Origin: Seminavis robusta
Lineage: Eukaryota; Bacillariophyta; Bacillariophyceae; Naviculales; Naviculaceae
Direction: 5' to 3'
Assembly (NCBI GenBank): GCA_903772945.1
Contig: CAICTM010000711.1
Location: 1-51,662, forward strand
DNA: 51,662 nt
In this document: positions 1-9,056 of the stretch, in pieces
How positions within the stretch are numbered: position 1 is the first letter of the stretch
Layout: each line of letters begins with the position of its first letter
Program-made: the position numbers and the translations under genes
The notes under the pieces: generated by a model
What the model was told of the DNA's origin: nothing
The model's database searches: none
Seen by the model: only the letters and a program-made list of their open reading frames with translations

Positions 1-414
1 CTACTATTATAAGACCTTGGGAAGTATCTCTCATGTTTGTAATCCAGACATGGGCCTTGTGGCGGGATTCATGTCTTGTCTCTATGGTGGCTTATTCCAA
101 CCTATATGCGTTGGCATCCACCCCCGGATTTTGTTATCGCAGGCCAACCATCTTCTTGCCTGGTACTAGCCATAGAATAAGAGACCTCCATGGAGGCCAC
201 GCATGCATCACTTAGAAAATGTCCGTGCATCACTTTCACTATACAATGAATGATACAACCTAACTCCATATCCTAGTGCCTCCCTAACAGAGACCCCTCG
301 CATATTTGCCTATGCCTTGCTCCTGAAAGGTTTGGAGCAAGCCAATCGAACTTCCAACTGGAGTTGCGTGAAGCGAGCCATGTTTGGCGGTGAACCAGCC
401 TAACTTCGAATCAT
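1..414. other. No gene recognised; left flank of copia remnant
   Basis: I see no convincing coding frame here. The copia-like reading frame becomes recognisable only at about 415, so this stretch is either decayed upstream pol sequence or unrelated flank. No 5' LTR copy of the presumed 3' LTR (from 2101) is visible. Confidence 0.4.
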
Positions 415-2019
415 TTGTGGAAGACAAGAGCCATGGAACTAGACGCACGCAATGGAGATACCAAGTGGAGAGATGCCGAGGTGATCGAGCTTAATCAGAT
501 TGATGAGTACGAGACCTTCATCAACAAAGGAAAGGGACATAACCCTGGACCAGATGGAAGAAGATTCGAGTGCATATGGTGTACGCAGTCAAACACGATG
601 GACGACACAAAGCACGACTTGTCGCTGGAGGACATCTCACTGATACACCAGTAGACTCCGTCTATTCCAGTGTGGTTTCGTTACGAGGGATTCGTATCCT
701 CACATTCCTCGCAGAACTCAATGATTGTGAGGTATGGGCAACAGACATTGGAAACGCCTACTTGGAATCATATATACGAAAGAGAAGGTTACGTTGTCGC
801 AGGACCCGAATTGGAGATCGAGAAGATGCACCCTCATCATCACCGTGCCCTATACGGACTCAAGTCTTCTGGGTTACGATGGCATGAACGATTTGCAGAT
901 GTTCTTCGTTCGATGGGATTCTTTCCTTCAAAACCGAATCAGACATCTGGATGAGAGACAAAGGGAGCTACTACGAATACATCGCTGTGTACGTAGACGA
1001 CCTCCTTATTGTCAGCAAAGACGCATCCAAAGATCATCGCGACATTGGAAGGGAGCACAAGTTCAAACTAAAGGGAACCGGTGCCATCAGCTTCCACCTA
1101 GGATGTGATTTTTCCGTGATGAGAACGGAGTACTGAGTTACGCACCTCGCAAATATATTGAGAAGGTACTCAGCAACTATCAACGAATCTTCGGACACAT
1201 GCCCAAACAAGTCTCATCTCCACTCATCAAAGGAGACCACCCAGAGACTGACACAACAGAGCTACTCGATATGGACACACAAAAGATATATCAGTCACTC
1301 ATCGGTAGTCTAAGTGGGCAATCCAAATTGGAAGGTTCGATATCGCCACGGCACCATGACGATGTCCAGATTTCGGGCAGCACCAAGAAGGGTCACTTAG
1401 AGCGAGTCAAGAGAATATTGCGGGTACCTTTCCAAGATGCGACACGGCATCATACGTATCAAAGGAGGAACCGGATTACTCAGCGATTCCCAAGAAAGAG
1501 TACGAATGGGAATACTCATGCTACCAATGGTGCCAAAGAAGTTCAGCCGCACAACGCACGGTACCTCGAGGCAAACGGGTCATTCTCACCACATATGTGG
1601 ATGCGAACCTCTATCACGATCTCATCAGTGGCCTCAGTTACCGGAGTCCTACACCTAGCGAACAAGACTCCCATCGACTGGTTCAGCAAGCTACATCAAC
1701 AGTCGAGACCGCAAGTTCGGATCTGAGTATGTTGCAGCCCGTACCGCCACTGAACAGATCATTGACCTACGGAGCACGTTCAGGTACCTAGGAGTACTGT
1801 CGACACACGACCATGATGTTCGGAGACAACGAGACGGTAGTCAACACCGCCTCGATGCCACACTCAAAGATTCTCAAAAGACACAATGCGCTTTCTTACC
1901 ACCGTACTAGGAAGCTGTTGCTGCAAGTATTCTTGAGATTTCATCATATCCCTGGATCTACTAACCCTGCAGATATCCTCAGCAAACACTTGACTATACA
2001 TCGGTATGGCCTATGCTGA
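415..2019 (+). pseudogene. Ty1/copia (CoDi-like) pol remnant: reverse transcriptase and RNase H
   Basis: This is the 3' half of a copia retrotransposon polyprotein, which would copy element RNA into DNA. The protein signal jumps between frames. The start of the RT domain is at 415-570. The segment at about 570-780 has HDGRHKARLVAGGHLT and the WATDIGNAYLES active-site region, and 951-1136 carries the catalytic YVDDLLIV motif. The RNase H tail at 1813-2019 ends with the typical copia HIPGSTNPADILSKHL. Several frameshifts and stops separate these pieces, and gag, protease and integrase are missing. It is therefore a dead, 5'-truncated copy. Copia-family RT motif order is established knowledge; assignment to the diatom CoDi group is inference from the host. 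Confidence 0.85.
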
Positions 2020-2091
2020 ATGCACTGCTGTTTTGGTCAGGAGATACCAAGGATTGCGGTAAGAAAAACACTCAGAGTCGACAGTCGCCAC

Positions 2092-2490
2092 TGAGGGGAG
2101 TGAAAGCGTTACAGTTCCTCCCACGACTCAGAGTATCCGTGAGTAGATTGGGTCATGTTTTATGAGTCAACACGATGGAACAGAGAACGCTGGCAAGAAC
2201 ACGTTCTCAACGAAACCAAAAGGACACGGTAAATTGGAGTATTCGACAGGAGTAAAGCATCTGCCAACGAACCGTTTCCGCAAATACCACGTTGACTTCG
2301 TATCAACTACACGATGTATTGATCAACACGCTACAACTAGCGTTACTGATCGCATCAATCAAAGCTCACAACACAGATTACAGATTATGAATTACTAAGA
2401 AGCGAACTTTGCATTTACCTTGCACTCGTCTTGAATAGTTGCAGTTGATCTCGTCGTGTATCGCTTTCAAGCAGACTACTTAGAGCAAAT
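2092..2490 (+). repeat. Probable copia 3' LTR with polypurine tract
   Basis: A purine run (TGAGGGGAG, 2092-2100) about 70 bases after the RNase H stop is a good polypurine tract. Directly after it the sequence starts TGAAAGCG at 2101, the usual TG start of an LTR. The right end is placed near 2490, because beyond it the sequence becomes the conserved splice donor region of the neighbouring leftward gene. No second LTR copy lies in the window, so the limits are inferred. Confidence 0.45.
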
Positions 2491-2500
2491 CATTACAAAC

Positions 2501-3966
2501 CTCCAAAGGCATCTTCAGCAGCCTTTGACCCTCTCTTTCCGGCACCATCCAACACAAGCTTCTTAGACTGATCTGCAAATTTCCAAGTAAGTCGAGCATG
2601 CAAAGCAAGAATTTCCTGCTGATGCTGGTATTTTCGGCCGGTTCCCTTTCGATACAAAACCATTTTCATGTCGGCAGTATCGGTTCGTTCCCCTGCCGAT
2701 CCAGTCACGCCGAAGGGGATTCTGTTAGCTTGACATCATCGTCCCAGCGTAGAATAACCTTGCGATAGCGCTCTTCAGGGGCCAATCGCTCGTACGAGCT
2801 CCGAGCAACCTTGTGGCCTGTCTTCACTTGATCGTTTGGTTGACGAGGATCATATTCAGTAGCGTCCTTGCGGATTGGAGCAGGAAAAGCGGGCTTGTAC
2901 AGGACTGCTTCATTTGTACCCTCGATATATTCAATCTTGTACAGCTCTTGCTCCACATCACGCGGATCAACCAACATTTCGATCTCCGTACCCTCTTGCC
3001 ACTCAACTCCACCATGCTCGAAGTTGAGATGTGGAAGGCAAAGACACCTTCTCCTTGGTCTCCCGGGTAGGCGGTGTTGATTTCAACCGGGCCTGGGCGT
3101 TCCTAGACATTCAACAAACTGGATGAGTGAGACAAATAGCAAACACAGCTAGGGCGAGCAAATTACGTACCGGTTGCCGACATTCTGTCTTGGTTTGATG
3201 TCAGCGATGGAAGAGGATTAGTTGTTGGTCTTGGAGTGCTCTTGGGATCTGGTCGATTTCGAGACTTGGGAGTGCCGTCTTTTGACTTCCTCTTGTCCTT
3301 CTTTGAGATCGGCTTGTCTTTCGTTGCCTTCTCCCTTGCCTGATTTGACCTGGAGCTCTTTGTCGACAATACAGTGTCATCGCTCGATAGCTGTGACAAA
3401 TCCAAAGAGTGATCGTCTTGAACATCAAACTGCGTCTCAATTGTTTCAGGTAGCTTCGGACTCGGTGCTGCCTTCTTGTGATCTGGGACCGAACCTTTCG
3501 TTCGACTTGCTTTCTTCTTGCCCTTTCAAAGTTTGAATGGTGTCACACCCAAAACAGAGAGCTTTTCTAAGTACTGTGCTTTGTCCAGCCTCTTCCACTT
3601 GGTAATCTTCCTCTGCTGGTCTGATCCTCGATGCCCGTAGAACTCTGGCTGGCCAAGATCTTGCGTTCGATAGTCACAAAGCTCCGAGAGTCCTTGCGCC
3701 CTTCCCGTGTCAGATCCGTGAACTCCTCCTTGACTTTCTATGTCTTCAGCTAACTGCTTTTCAATCCAAAGAGGAAGGCGCAGTCGAGTTCCTGTAGAGC
3801 CGCTGCCAATAGAGCTCACAGCACCTCGAGACTCGGCGTCACTAATGTCCCCGCCACTCTTCTTGCCTTTGGAGGACCTTGTTACTCTACCACTTGCTTT
3901 GATCGATTGGCTTGTTGGTGTCCTCGGGGGTTTCGAGCTTCGCTTCGGCCTTCGAGGAGTGTCCAT
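2501..3966 (-). pseudogene. Leftward gene of module A (unknown family), broken and 3'-truncated
   Basis: This is the paralogue of the leftward gene at 5207-7377. Exon 1 runs 3966 to 3171, with a basic Ser/Thr/Arg-rich N-terminus, the RLPLWIEKQLAEDIES block, LCDYRTQDL and FYGHRGSDQ. Intron 3170-3093 is GT..AG, and exon 2 runs 3092 to 2501, ending at a GAG|GTTTGT donor. Damage is clear: an in-frame TGA at 3526-3528 where the paralogue has CGC (consistent with a CGA to TGA change), a one-base loss near 3018, and another at the C-run near 2713. Exon 3 is absent; copia sequence starts within about ten bases of the second intron. The function is unknown. The repeated pairing with transposase-like genes suggests a transposon accessory protein. 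Confidence 0.6.
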
Positions 3967-4218
3967 TGTGAAGATTTGCTGTCGACTACTTTTTGGAGGT
4001 TCGAGCAAAGAAAGATTGGGAAATCACTCCTCAGCAGTTCAATTCGAAGCTTTTATACGAAGATATGATAGTAACGAGGCAAATTGCTGAGGTATAGAGC
4101 ATGCCAGGCCTTCTCCAAATCTTTTGCTGCAATGACCAATTTGGTGTGACGCGCCCTCTCACAACAAAGCATCGCCTCTCACAACAAAGCATCGTCGCAC
4201 ACTCACATCTCACGAACA
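3967..4218. promoter_or_regulatory. Shared bidirectional promoter, module A
   Basis: The 252 bases lie between two diverging start codons (3966 leftward, 4219 rightward). A block at 4076-4110 (gaggcaaa, then aggt.tagagcatgcca) recurs in the same place in module B at 7487-7520, while the surrounding sequence has diverged. This suggests a conserved control element around the GCATGC palindrome. Confidence 0.5.
4155..4194 (+). repeat. 20-base perfect tandem duplication upstream of transposase
   Basis: The unit cctctcacaacaaagcatcg occurs twice back to back (4155-4174 and 4175-4194), ending 24 bases before the transposase ATG. It is not present in module B, so it is a recent local duplication in the 5' leader or core promoter. 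Confidence 0.85.
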
Positions 4219-5112
4219 ATGGCCGCTGTGCCGCTAGTAGCCGTCGAAATCGAGGCTGAGGAGTCTGATGATGAAGAATTGGATGTGGCATGGAAAAATC
4301 ATCCGGCAAGGGCTGTGTTGAAAGCAGCATTCAAAGATGGTACCATACCCTTGAATTACAGGGGAATGCAGAATGCAGGTCTGATAACAACCGATGTTGC
4401 CGAGGCCTATTTGCAACCAGCTGAATGTAACCTGGATCACTTCCTCTACACCATGCACTTCTTGAAGGCATATCCCAGAGAGAAACAGCGGCAGAACAAA
4501 TGGCACATTTGTGATCAAATTTTGAGAGATACAGGGTGGCTGATAGCAGGAAAGATTGCTGCCATGAAAATATTTAAAATTGTTTGGCTAGATACGGGAG
4601 ATGATATCTGGGTTGGTTCGGTTGACGGCACACATATCAAATCATGGGAACCCACACACGACAAATATCCCAAAGATAGGACTGCATTCTCTTTCAAGCA
4701 TCACTTCTCTGGTTTCAACTGTGAAATTGCCCTTTCTTTGAAAGAGAGCAAAATTATTTGGATTAATGGCCCCTTCAAAGCAGGTACAAATGATATCAAG
4801 ATGTTCACATCTGAGGGAGGCCTAGCCGACAAACACCGCGAGACAGGACAGAGAGTAATTGCTGACCATGGCTACAAAGGTCATGATGATGTTATTAGTC
4901 GGCCCAATTCGCTTGATTCAGCCAAGGTTTCCAAATTCAAGAACCGAGCACGATCACGACATGAGGCCGTGAACGGCTTGCTAAAGCACTTCAAATGCAC
5001 CGATTCAAGCAGTTTTCGCCATGGAATTGAGAAGTTTAGCATATGCTTTGAAGCATCGGCCGTCGTCACCCAATATCAAATGGAATTGGGTGAGCCATTG
5101 TTTGAAATCTAG
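4219..5112 (+). CDS. DDE superfamily transposase (Harbinger-like, DDE_Tnp_4 type), intact
   Basis: The 297-residue single-exon protein would cut and paste its element's DNA in the nucleus. It matches the order of DDE_Tnp_4 motifs: SVDGTHI with D136, GPFKAGTNDIKMF with D192, VIADHGYKG with D216 and SRHEAVNGLLKHFK with E249. All four candidate catalytic acidic residues are present. The first 50 residues (acidic patch, then WKNHPARAVLKAAF and GTIPL) form a separate domain that is shared with the product at 7604-8227 and lies outside the catalytic core. The start MAAVP is supported because the module B gene begins with the same five residues. The gene diverges from the broken leftward gene at 2501-3966 and converges with the one ending at 5207. 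It has no stops or frameshifts, unlike its neighbour, so it may have been active recently. Placement in PIF/Harbinger rather than another DDE_4 group is an inference. Confidence 0.8.
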   Translation: MAAVPLVAVEIEAEESDDEELDVAWKNHPARAVLKAAFKDGTIPLNYRGMQNAGLITTDVAEAYLQPAECNLDHFLYTMHFLKAYPREKQRQNKWHICDQILRDTGWLIAGKIAAMKIFKIVWLDTGDDIWVGSVDGTHIKSWEPTHDKYPKDRTAFSFKHHFSGFNCEIALSLKESKIIWINGPFKAGTNDIKMFTSEGGLADKHRETGQRVIADHGYKGHDDVISRPNSLDSAKVSKFKNRARSRHEAVNGLLKHFKCTDSSSFRHGIEKFSICFEASAVVTQYQMELGEPLFEI

Positions 5113-5206
5113 AGATAATAAAGCACCGGTAGGCATCATTTTACTATCTTGTTGTTTTGTTGTTGTTACTAGTGCCTATCACGGTCCTCCGGCATCGACG
5201 TATCCC

Positions 5207-7377
5207 TCACACCCCATCATCATCATAATCCAAATACTCGTCCTCAGATTCACTAGAAAATAGACCATCCAGATCCGCATCAACGTCATCTGGCAGTGGT
5301 GGCAAAGCAGATACGTCCTGCTGATCAGAAGAGCTGAGTTCCTCCACAAGACCAAGAGCTCTGCGTTCCGCGACATCACCATCGAATTCCTCCATCAATG
5401 TGTCAATCATTTGTTCTGTTCCATCCTGCTCTGACCTTGCCTTTGCAAGTGCTTGCTTTCTTGCACTTACTCGTCCCTTCTCCGAAACTGTCATTCTGTT
5501 CTCACTATCAGCGGTCTTTTTAAACATTGCTTTCTGAGTAGCCTCGATATCCTCGGATTCAGTCTTCTTGCCGGTACGCCCAACAAGTGATCCGGCCATC
5601 GATACAGCTTGCGACAGTAGCCCCATGGATGCTGCTGGTGCTGGTGCTGCTGCTGGAAGTAGTTGTGGTGCTGGAACTGGAACTGGTGCCATGAGAACTG
5701 GTGCCACGAGAATTCCGGTTGGTGCTGCAGGAAAGAGACTGTTGCCTGGTTGCCCAACAAGGATTTGGTTGAGAGCTTGGCCAAAAGAATCCACAAAGTC
5801 TAAGACAAATCAGACAGACACATTTCTTTATAGTTAGTAGTTGATAGTATTCGTATATTTCATGCAGCCAGCTTCCTCAACATGCATTACAAACCTCCAA
5901 ATGCATCATCGACTGCCTTCGAACCGCGCTTTGTGGCACCATCCAAAACAGTTTTCTTGGCCAAATCAGCAAACACAAAAGTGATTCGAGTGTGCAAGTC
6001 CAGCACATCTTGATTGCTTTTATCCTTCTTTCCCGTTCCCTTGCGATACAAAATCACCTTCATCGCAGCGGTGTCGACTTGCTCTCCAGCAGAGCCAGTC
6101 ACCCCAAACGGCGCTTCGGTAAGCTTCACATTATCACTGAATTGCAAGCAAAACTTTTGGTACACATCCTGTGGAGGCAATCGCCCATAGGCCGTAAGAG
6201 CTGCCTTGTGGCCAGTCTTGATTTGAACGTTTGCTTGACGGGCTCCATATTCGGTTGCATCCAAACGAAACCCAGCTGGGAGGACTGGCTTGTAGAGGAC
6301 GGCAAAATTTGATCCTTCCATATACTCGATTTTGTACATCTCTTCATCAACGTCCCTTGGATCCACAAACAATTCGATCTCGATTCCATCTTGCCATTCC
6401 ACCCACCATGCTCAAATGCTGAAATCTTGAAGACAAACACACCCTCGCCTTGATCTCCCGGGGATGAGAGATCGATGTGGATGGTGCGCGTAACATCGGA
6501 CCCTGGATGCAAAAACAAAAAGAGTTAGCAGTCGAGTGCGTCAAGAAGCATTACACATTGCGAGCAAGGATGTACCAAAACTGTTTGACATTTTGATTTG
6601 TTTCTTTGCTGCTGTTGTTTTGAGTGGAGTAGATTTCTTGGACTTGTTTCGGCTCTTTGGAGTGCTATCGTTTGTTGGGGGCTTCTTGCTTTCTTCTTGC
6701 TTTCTTGCGGCAGGCTCTTTTATTGAAGGTTCTACCTCTTCCTCAATGGATAATAGAGATAAGTCTTGGGACAGATCGTCCAAAGAAATATCGTCGTCTA
6801 CCGTCTTTGCTTCGATCGTTTCAGGCACACGATCCTTCTTCTTGTGTTGAGGCACCAACCCTTTCTTTCGGCTTCCTTTATTCTTGCCCTTGCGCAGCTT
6901 GGATGGAGTGACACCCAACACAGCAAGCCTTTCCAGATACTTCGCTGGATCAGCCTTCTTCCACCTCGTGACCTTTTGGGAAATCTTTCTTCGTTGGTCA
7001 GATCCTCGAGTACCGTAGAATTCTGGTTGGTTCAGATCTTCGGTTCGATAATCGCAAAGCTCCGACAGTCCTTGTGCCTTGTTTGCGTCAAATCCAAGGA
7101 TACCTCCTTCACTCTCAATGTCTTCGGCTAGTTGTTTCTCAATCCAAAGAGGCAGCCTTGTCCTCGTTCCAGTCGACCCGCTCCCACGAGATCCAGCACT
7201 AGCTCTTGACGCTTGGGAGTCAGCGTCGCTTGTTTCCCCTCCCTTGCTCCTCGTCCGTGGTCCCTTTCGCCCTGTGGATGCTTTGCTGCTTTCTTTCTTC
7301 GACGATTGGTTGGTTGGTGTCCGTGGGGGCAAAGAAGCAGTACTGCTTCGCTTGGATCGTCTTGGTGTCCCCTCCAT
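5207..7377 (-). CDS. Leftward gene of module B, three exons, unknown function
   Basis: Exon 1 is 7377-6576, intron 6575-6503 (73 bases), exon 2 6502-5895, intron 5894-5800 (95 bases) and exon 3 5799-5207; both junctions are GT..AG and keep phase. The protein begins MEGTPRRSKRSS with a basic Ser-rich tail. It then has the RLPLWIEKQLAEDIES...LCDYRTEDL...FYGTRGSDQRRKI block, a Lys-rich linker, and a second block from FEHGG through VDPRDVDEEMYKIEY to LYRKGTGKK. It ends in a Pro/Ala-rich, then acidic tail (SSESEDEYLDYDDD). One defect is visible: exon 2 changes frame at about 6404, where GGTGGGTGG lacks one base against the paralogue, most simply one G in a run. If real, that makes it a pseudogene. 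I do not recognise the family. A DNA-binding partner of the transposase is a guess from basic composition and context. Confidence 0.6.
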
Positions 7378-7603
7378 TGTGACCTCTTTTTGGATTGTTT
7401 TTGACCAACTCAGAAAAGACAGAATCCACAGAACCACTTCCCAGAGCTCTATCGGCTATATTTCATTCTAATAGTGCTCACATTGTGAGGCAAAATGCTT
7501 AGGTGTAGAGCATGCCATGCCAAAAGTATCTTTTCTGACAATTCAAATCCAAAAGCTTCGAACCGCGAACCGCGACCACACAATAAAATTGCACAACCAC
7601 ACA
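7378..7603. promoter_or_regulatory. Shared bidirectional promoter, module B
   Basis: The 226 bases lie between diverging start codons (7377 leftward, 7604 rightward). The block at 7487-7520 matches 4076-4110 of module A, including aggtgtagagcatgcca, in otherwise diverged sequence. An earlier in-frame ATG at 7517 lies inside this block and is unlikely to be the start. Confidence 0.5.
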
Positions 7604-8227
7604 ATGGCAGCTGTGCCTATCTTTTTCGGGGCTGCTGGCGCCGCTGTGGCTGATGTTTCATCCGACGAGGAGCAGGATAAAGGATGGAGTGATCATCCAG
7701 CAAGAGCTCTGCTTAAAGCAGGGTTTGAAAATGGGACCATTCCCCTCGATTATAGCAAAACAATCAAGCCAAGAGGAGTCTATGAGATGTTTGAGGAAGA
7801 TGCAGCTTTTGCTGGTATGCCCTACAATCCTACGTTTACCCGAAGACTACGGGACTTGAAAAACATTGTTGGCAAGAGAGTGAATCGACAACAAGAGGAC
7901 CAAGAAGCCTTCGACATCTTTCGGAAAAACACTCCAAAAAAGACCCACAATTCTAAGGGCGAACCAAGATGGGAGGGTTCTGATGCTGAGTTGTGGCTGA
8001 AGCAGGATGTATCTGATGGGCGTCATATTGGAGTGAAGCCCAAGGAGTTCCAACAAACACGGGAGGAATATTTAGAGTTCAGTCTCAAAGTATTTCGAGG
8101 TCATATCAACCAAGAGACGAGGCTTCGCAAACTGCACAATTTCCTTGAGGACAAGGACAAAGCAAAGGCTAGCGAGCCTAGATCAGACAACGATAGCTCC
8201 AGTGACTCTTCGTCGCAAGGGTATTAG
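7604..8227 (+). CDS. Rightward gene of module B: protein sharing the transposase N-terminal domain
   Basis: The 207-residue product starts MAAVP like the module A transposase. Residues about 25-48 (WSDHPARALLKAGF, GTIPLDY) align closely with the transposase N-terminus. No DDE core follows. Instead a second region (about residues 125-185: WEGSDAELWLKQDVSDG, then REEYLEFSLKVFRGHI and RLRKLHNFLEDK) repeats the same general pattern: W, small-Ala, leucines, acidic-Gly, then a helix with F and RL. This looks like two copies of one helical domain. The C-terminus is an acidic Ser-rich tail. The domain pattern resembles unnamed domains I recall from protist and cnidarian DNA-transposon proteins, but I cannot name a family. 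A role in binding element DNA or the transposase is inferred from the shared domain only. Confidence 0.6.
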   Translation: MAAVPIFFGAAGAAVADVSSDEEQDKGWSDHPARALLKAGFENGTIPLDYSKTIKPRGVYEMFEEDAAFAGMPYNPTFTRRLRDLKNIVGKRVNRQQEDQEAFDIFRKNTPKKTHNSKGEPRWEGSDAELWLKQDVSDGRHIGVKPKEFQQTREEYLEFSLKVFRGHINQETRLRKLHNFLEDKDKAKASEPRSDNDSSSDSSSQGY

Positions 8228-8289
8228 TAGCAACAACAAGCAGTGCTGTCGATACAATCAATCATTGGTTGCAAGAGTGGTGTTCGAAC

Positions 8290-8482
8290 CGAGGAGGAGG
8301 TGTAAGAGCCGATAGGAGCGGATACGAGTGGATAAGAGCCGATTAGAGCTGGTTTTTAGTCTTGTTTGATTTAAGAGCTGGTTCGAAAATCAGCTCTTAG
8401 AGTTAGAAGCCAGTATGAGCCGGTTTTTGAATTAGGAGCTGATTCGTGACTGGCTCTAACGGTAAGAGCTGGTTTCGAAACC
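8290..8482. repeat. Cluster of GAGCYGRT motifs and inverted repeats after module B
   Basis: Short copies of gagc(c/t)g(a/g)t occur repeatedly from 8300 to 8480. Three inverted repeats sit among them: 8372-8399 (taagagctg with cagctctta), 8402-8414 paired with 8449-8460 (a 12-base stem with one bulged base), and the perfect palindrome ggtttcgaaacc at 8471-8482. Position just past the rightward gene suggests subterminal transposon sequence, but no matching left end was found. Confidence 0.6.
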
Positions 8483-9056
8483 GTAATCATCTCCTAAATC
8501 CGGTGCGCGACAGGCTCACGTGGGTGTCTTCCACGACTTAAGTGTAGTACCAAAAAATTTCATTTTTAATATTTTAATTATGCGCATTCTGCATTCCCCA
8601 GTCGGTTGAGCCGCTTCCAGCTTGTAAATCCTCGGTCAACCGTGCACCTTCAGCAATCTCCAGCTCGGTTCAGGTTTTGTGAAACTCATCTCTGTGAAAT
8701 GTGAAACTCGGATCAGTTCCTGGAGTACTTAATAGCTGTACTCTAGTACCGAGTTGATAAAAGCCTTATTTTAAAAGAGTTAAAGAATAGAAGCATTGTC
8801 TGGCTATTTTTACAGAATTGAATGCCCTTGTCATGGACTTCGGAGGCCTCCAATCTTTCTCTGCGTCAAACGAACTCCACTTCGAACCGCCGAGTGCCGA
8901 GAATTCACTTGGAATGAGCAGCGTCGAGAGCTTTCAGCGCTATCGCACTTTCGCCAACAAAGGACATGTACTAGCTATTACCTAGTAGTAGCTGGATAGT
9001 GGTCTCTTGTCTTCACTCTCCAACATCTTATCGCAGCTGCTGGCTGGAGGGACAAT
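8483..9056. other. Intergenic and 5' flank of first GPCR gene
   Basis: No gene is seen. From about 8600 onward, short blocks resemble the sequence before the second GPCR gene (about 12480-12880), marking the left side of the duplicated segment. Confidence 0.5.

Larger units (their letters stand above)
2501..8227. mobile_element. Two tandem copies (A and B) of a divergent two-gene transposon-like module
   Basis: Copy A is 2501-5112 and copy B is 5207-8227. Each has a leftward multi-exon gene and a rightward single-exon gene reading apart from a promoter of about 230-250 bases. The leftward products are clearly paralogous. The rightward products share only their first 50 or so residues: A carries a DDE transposase and B does not. 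I did not find terminal inverted repeats or target-site duplications. The mobile-element call therefore rests on the transposase and on duplication of the pair. Some DNA transposon families (for example PIF/Harbinger) are known to pair a DDE transposase with a second DNA-binding protein, and this layout resembles that. Confidence 0.5.

Noticed and set aside
3526..3528. TGA read as selenocysteine or a non-standard code
   Set aside because: The paralogue has CGC, so a CGA-to-TGA change is simpler; the gene has other damage and intact neighbours use TGA as a stop.
8281..8300. tRNA-like T-loop words (gttcgaacc, ggttcgaa)
   Set aside because: No matching acceptor stem, D arm or anticodon arm could be assembled around these words or similar ones in the window.
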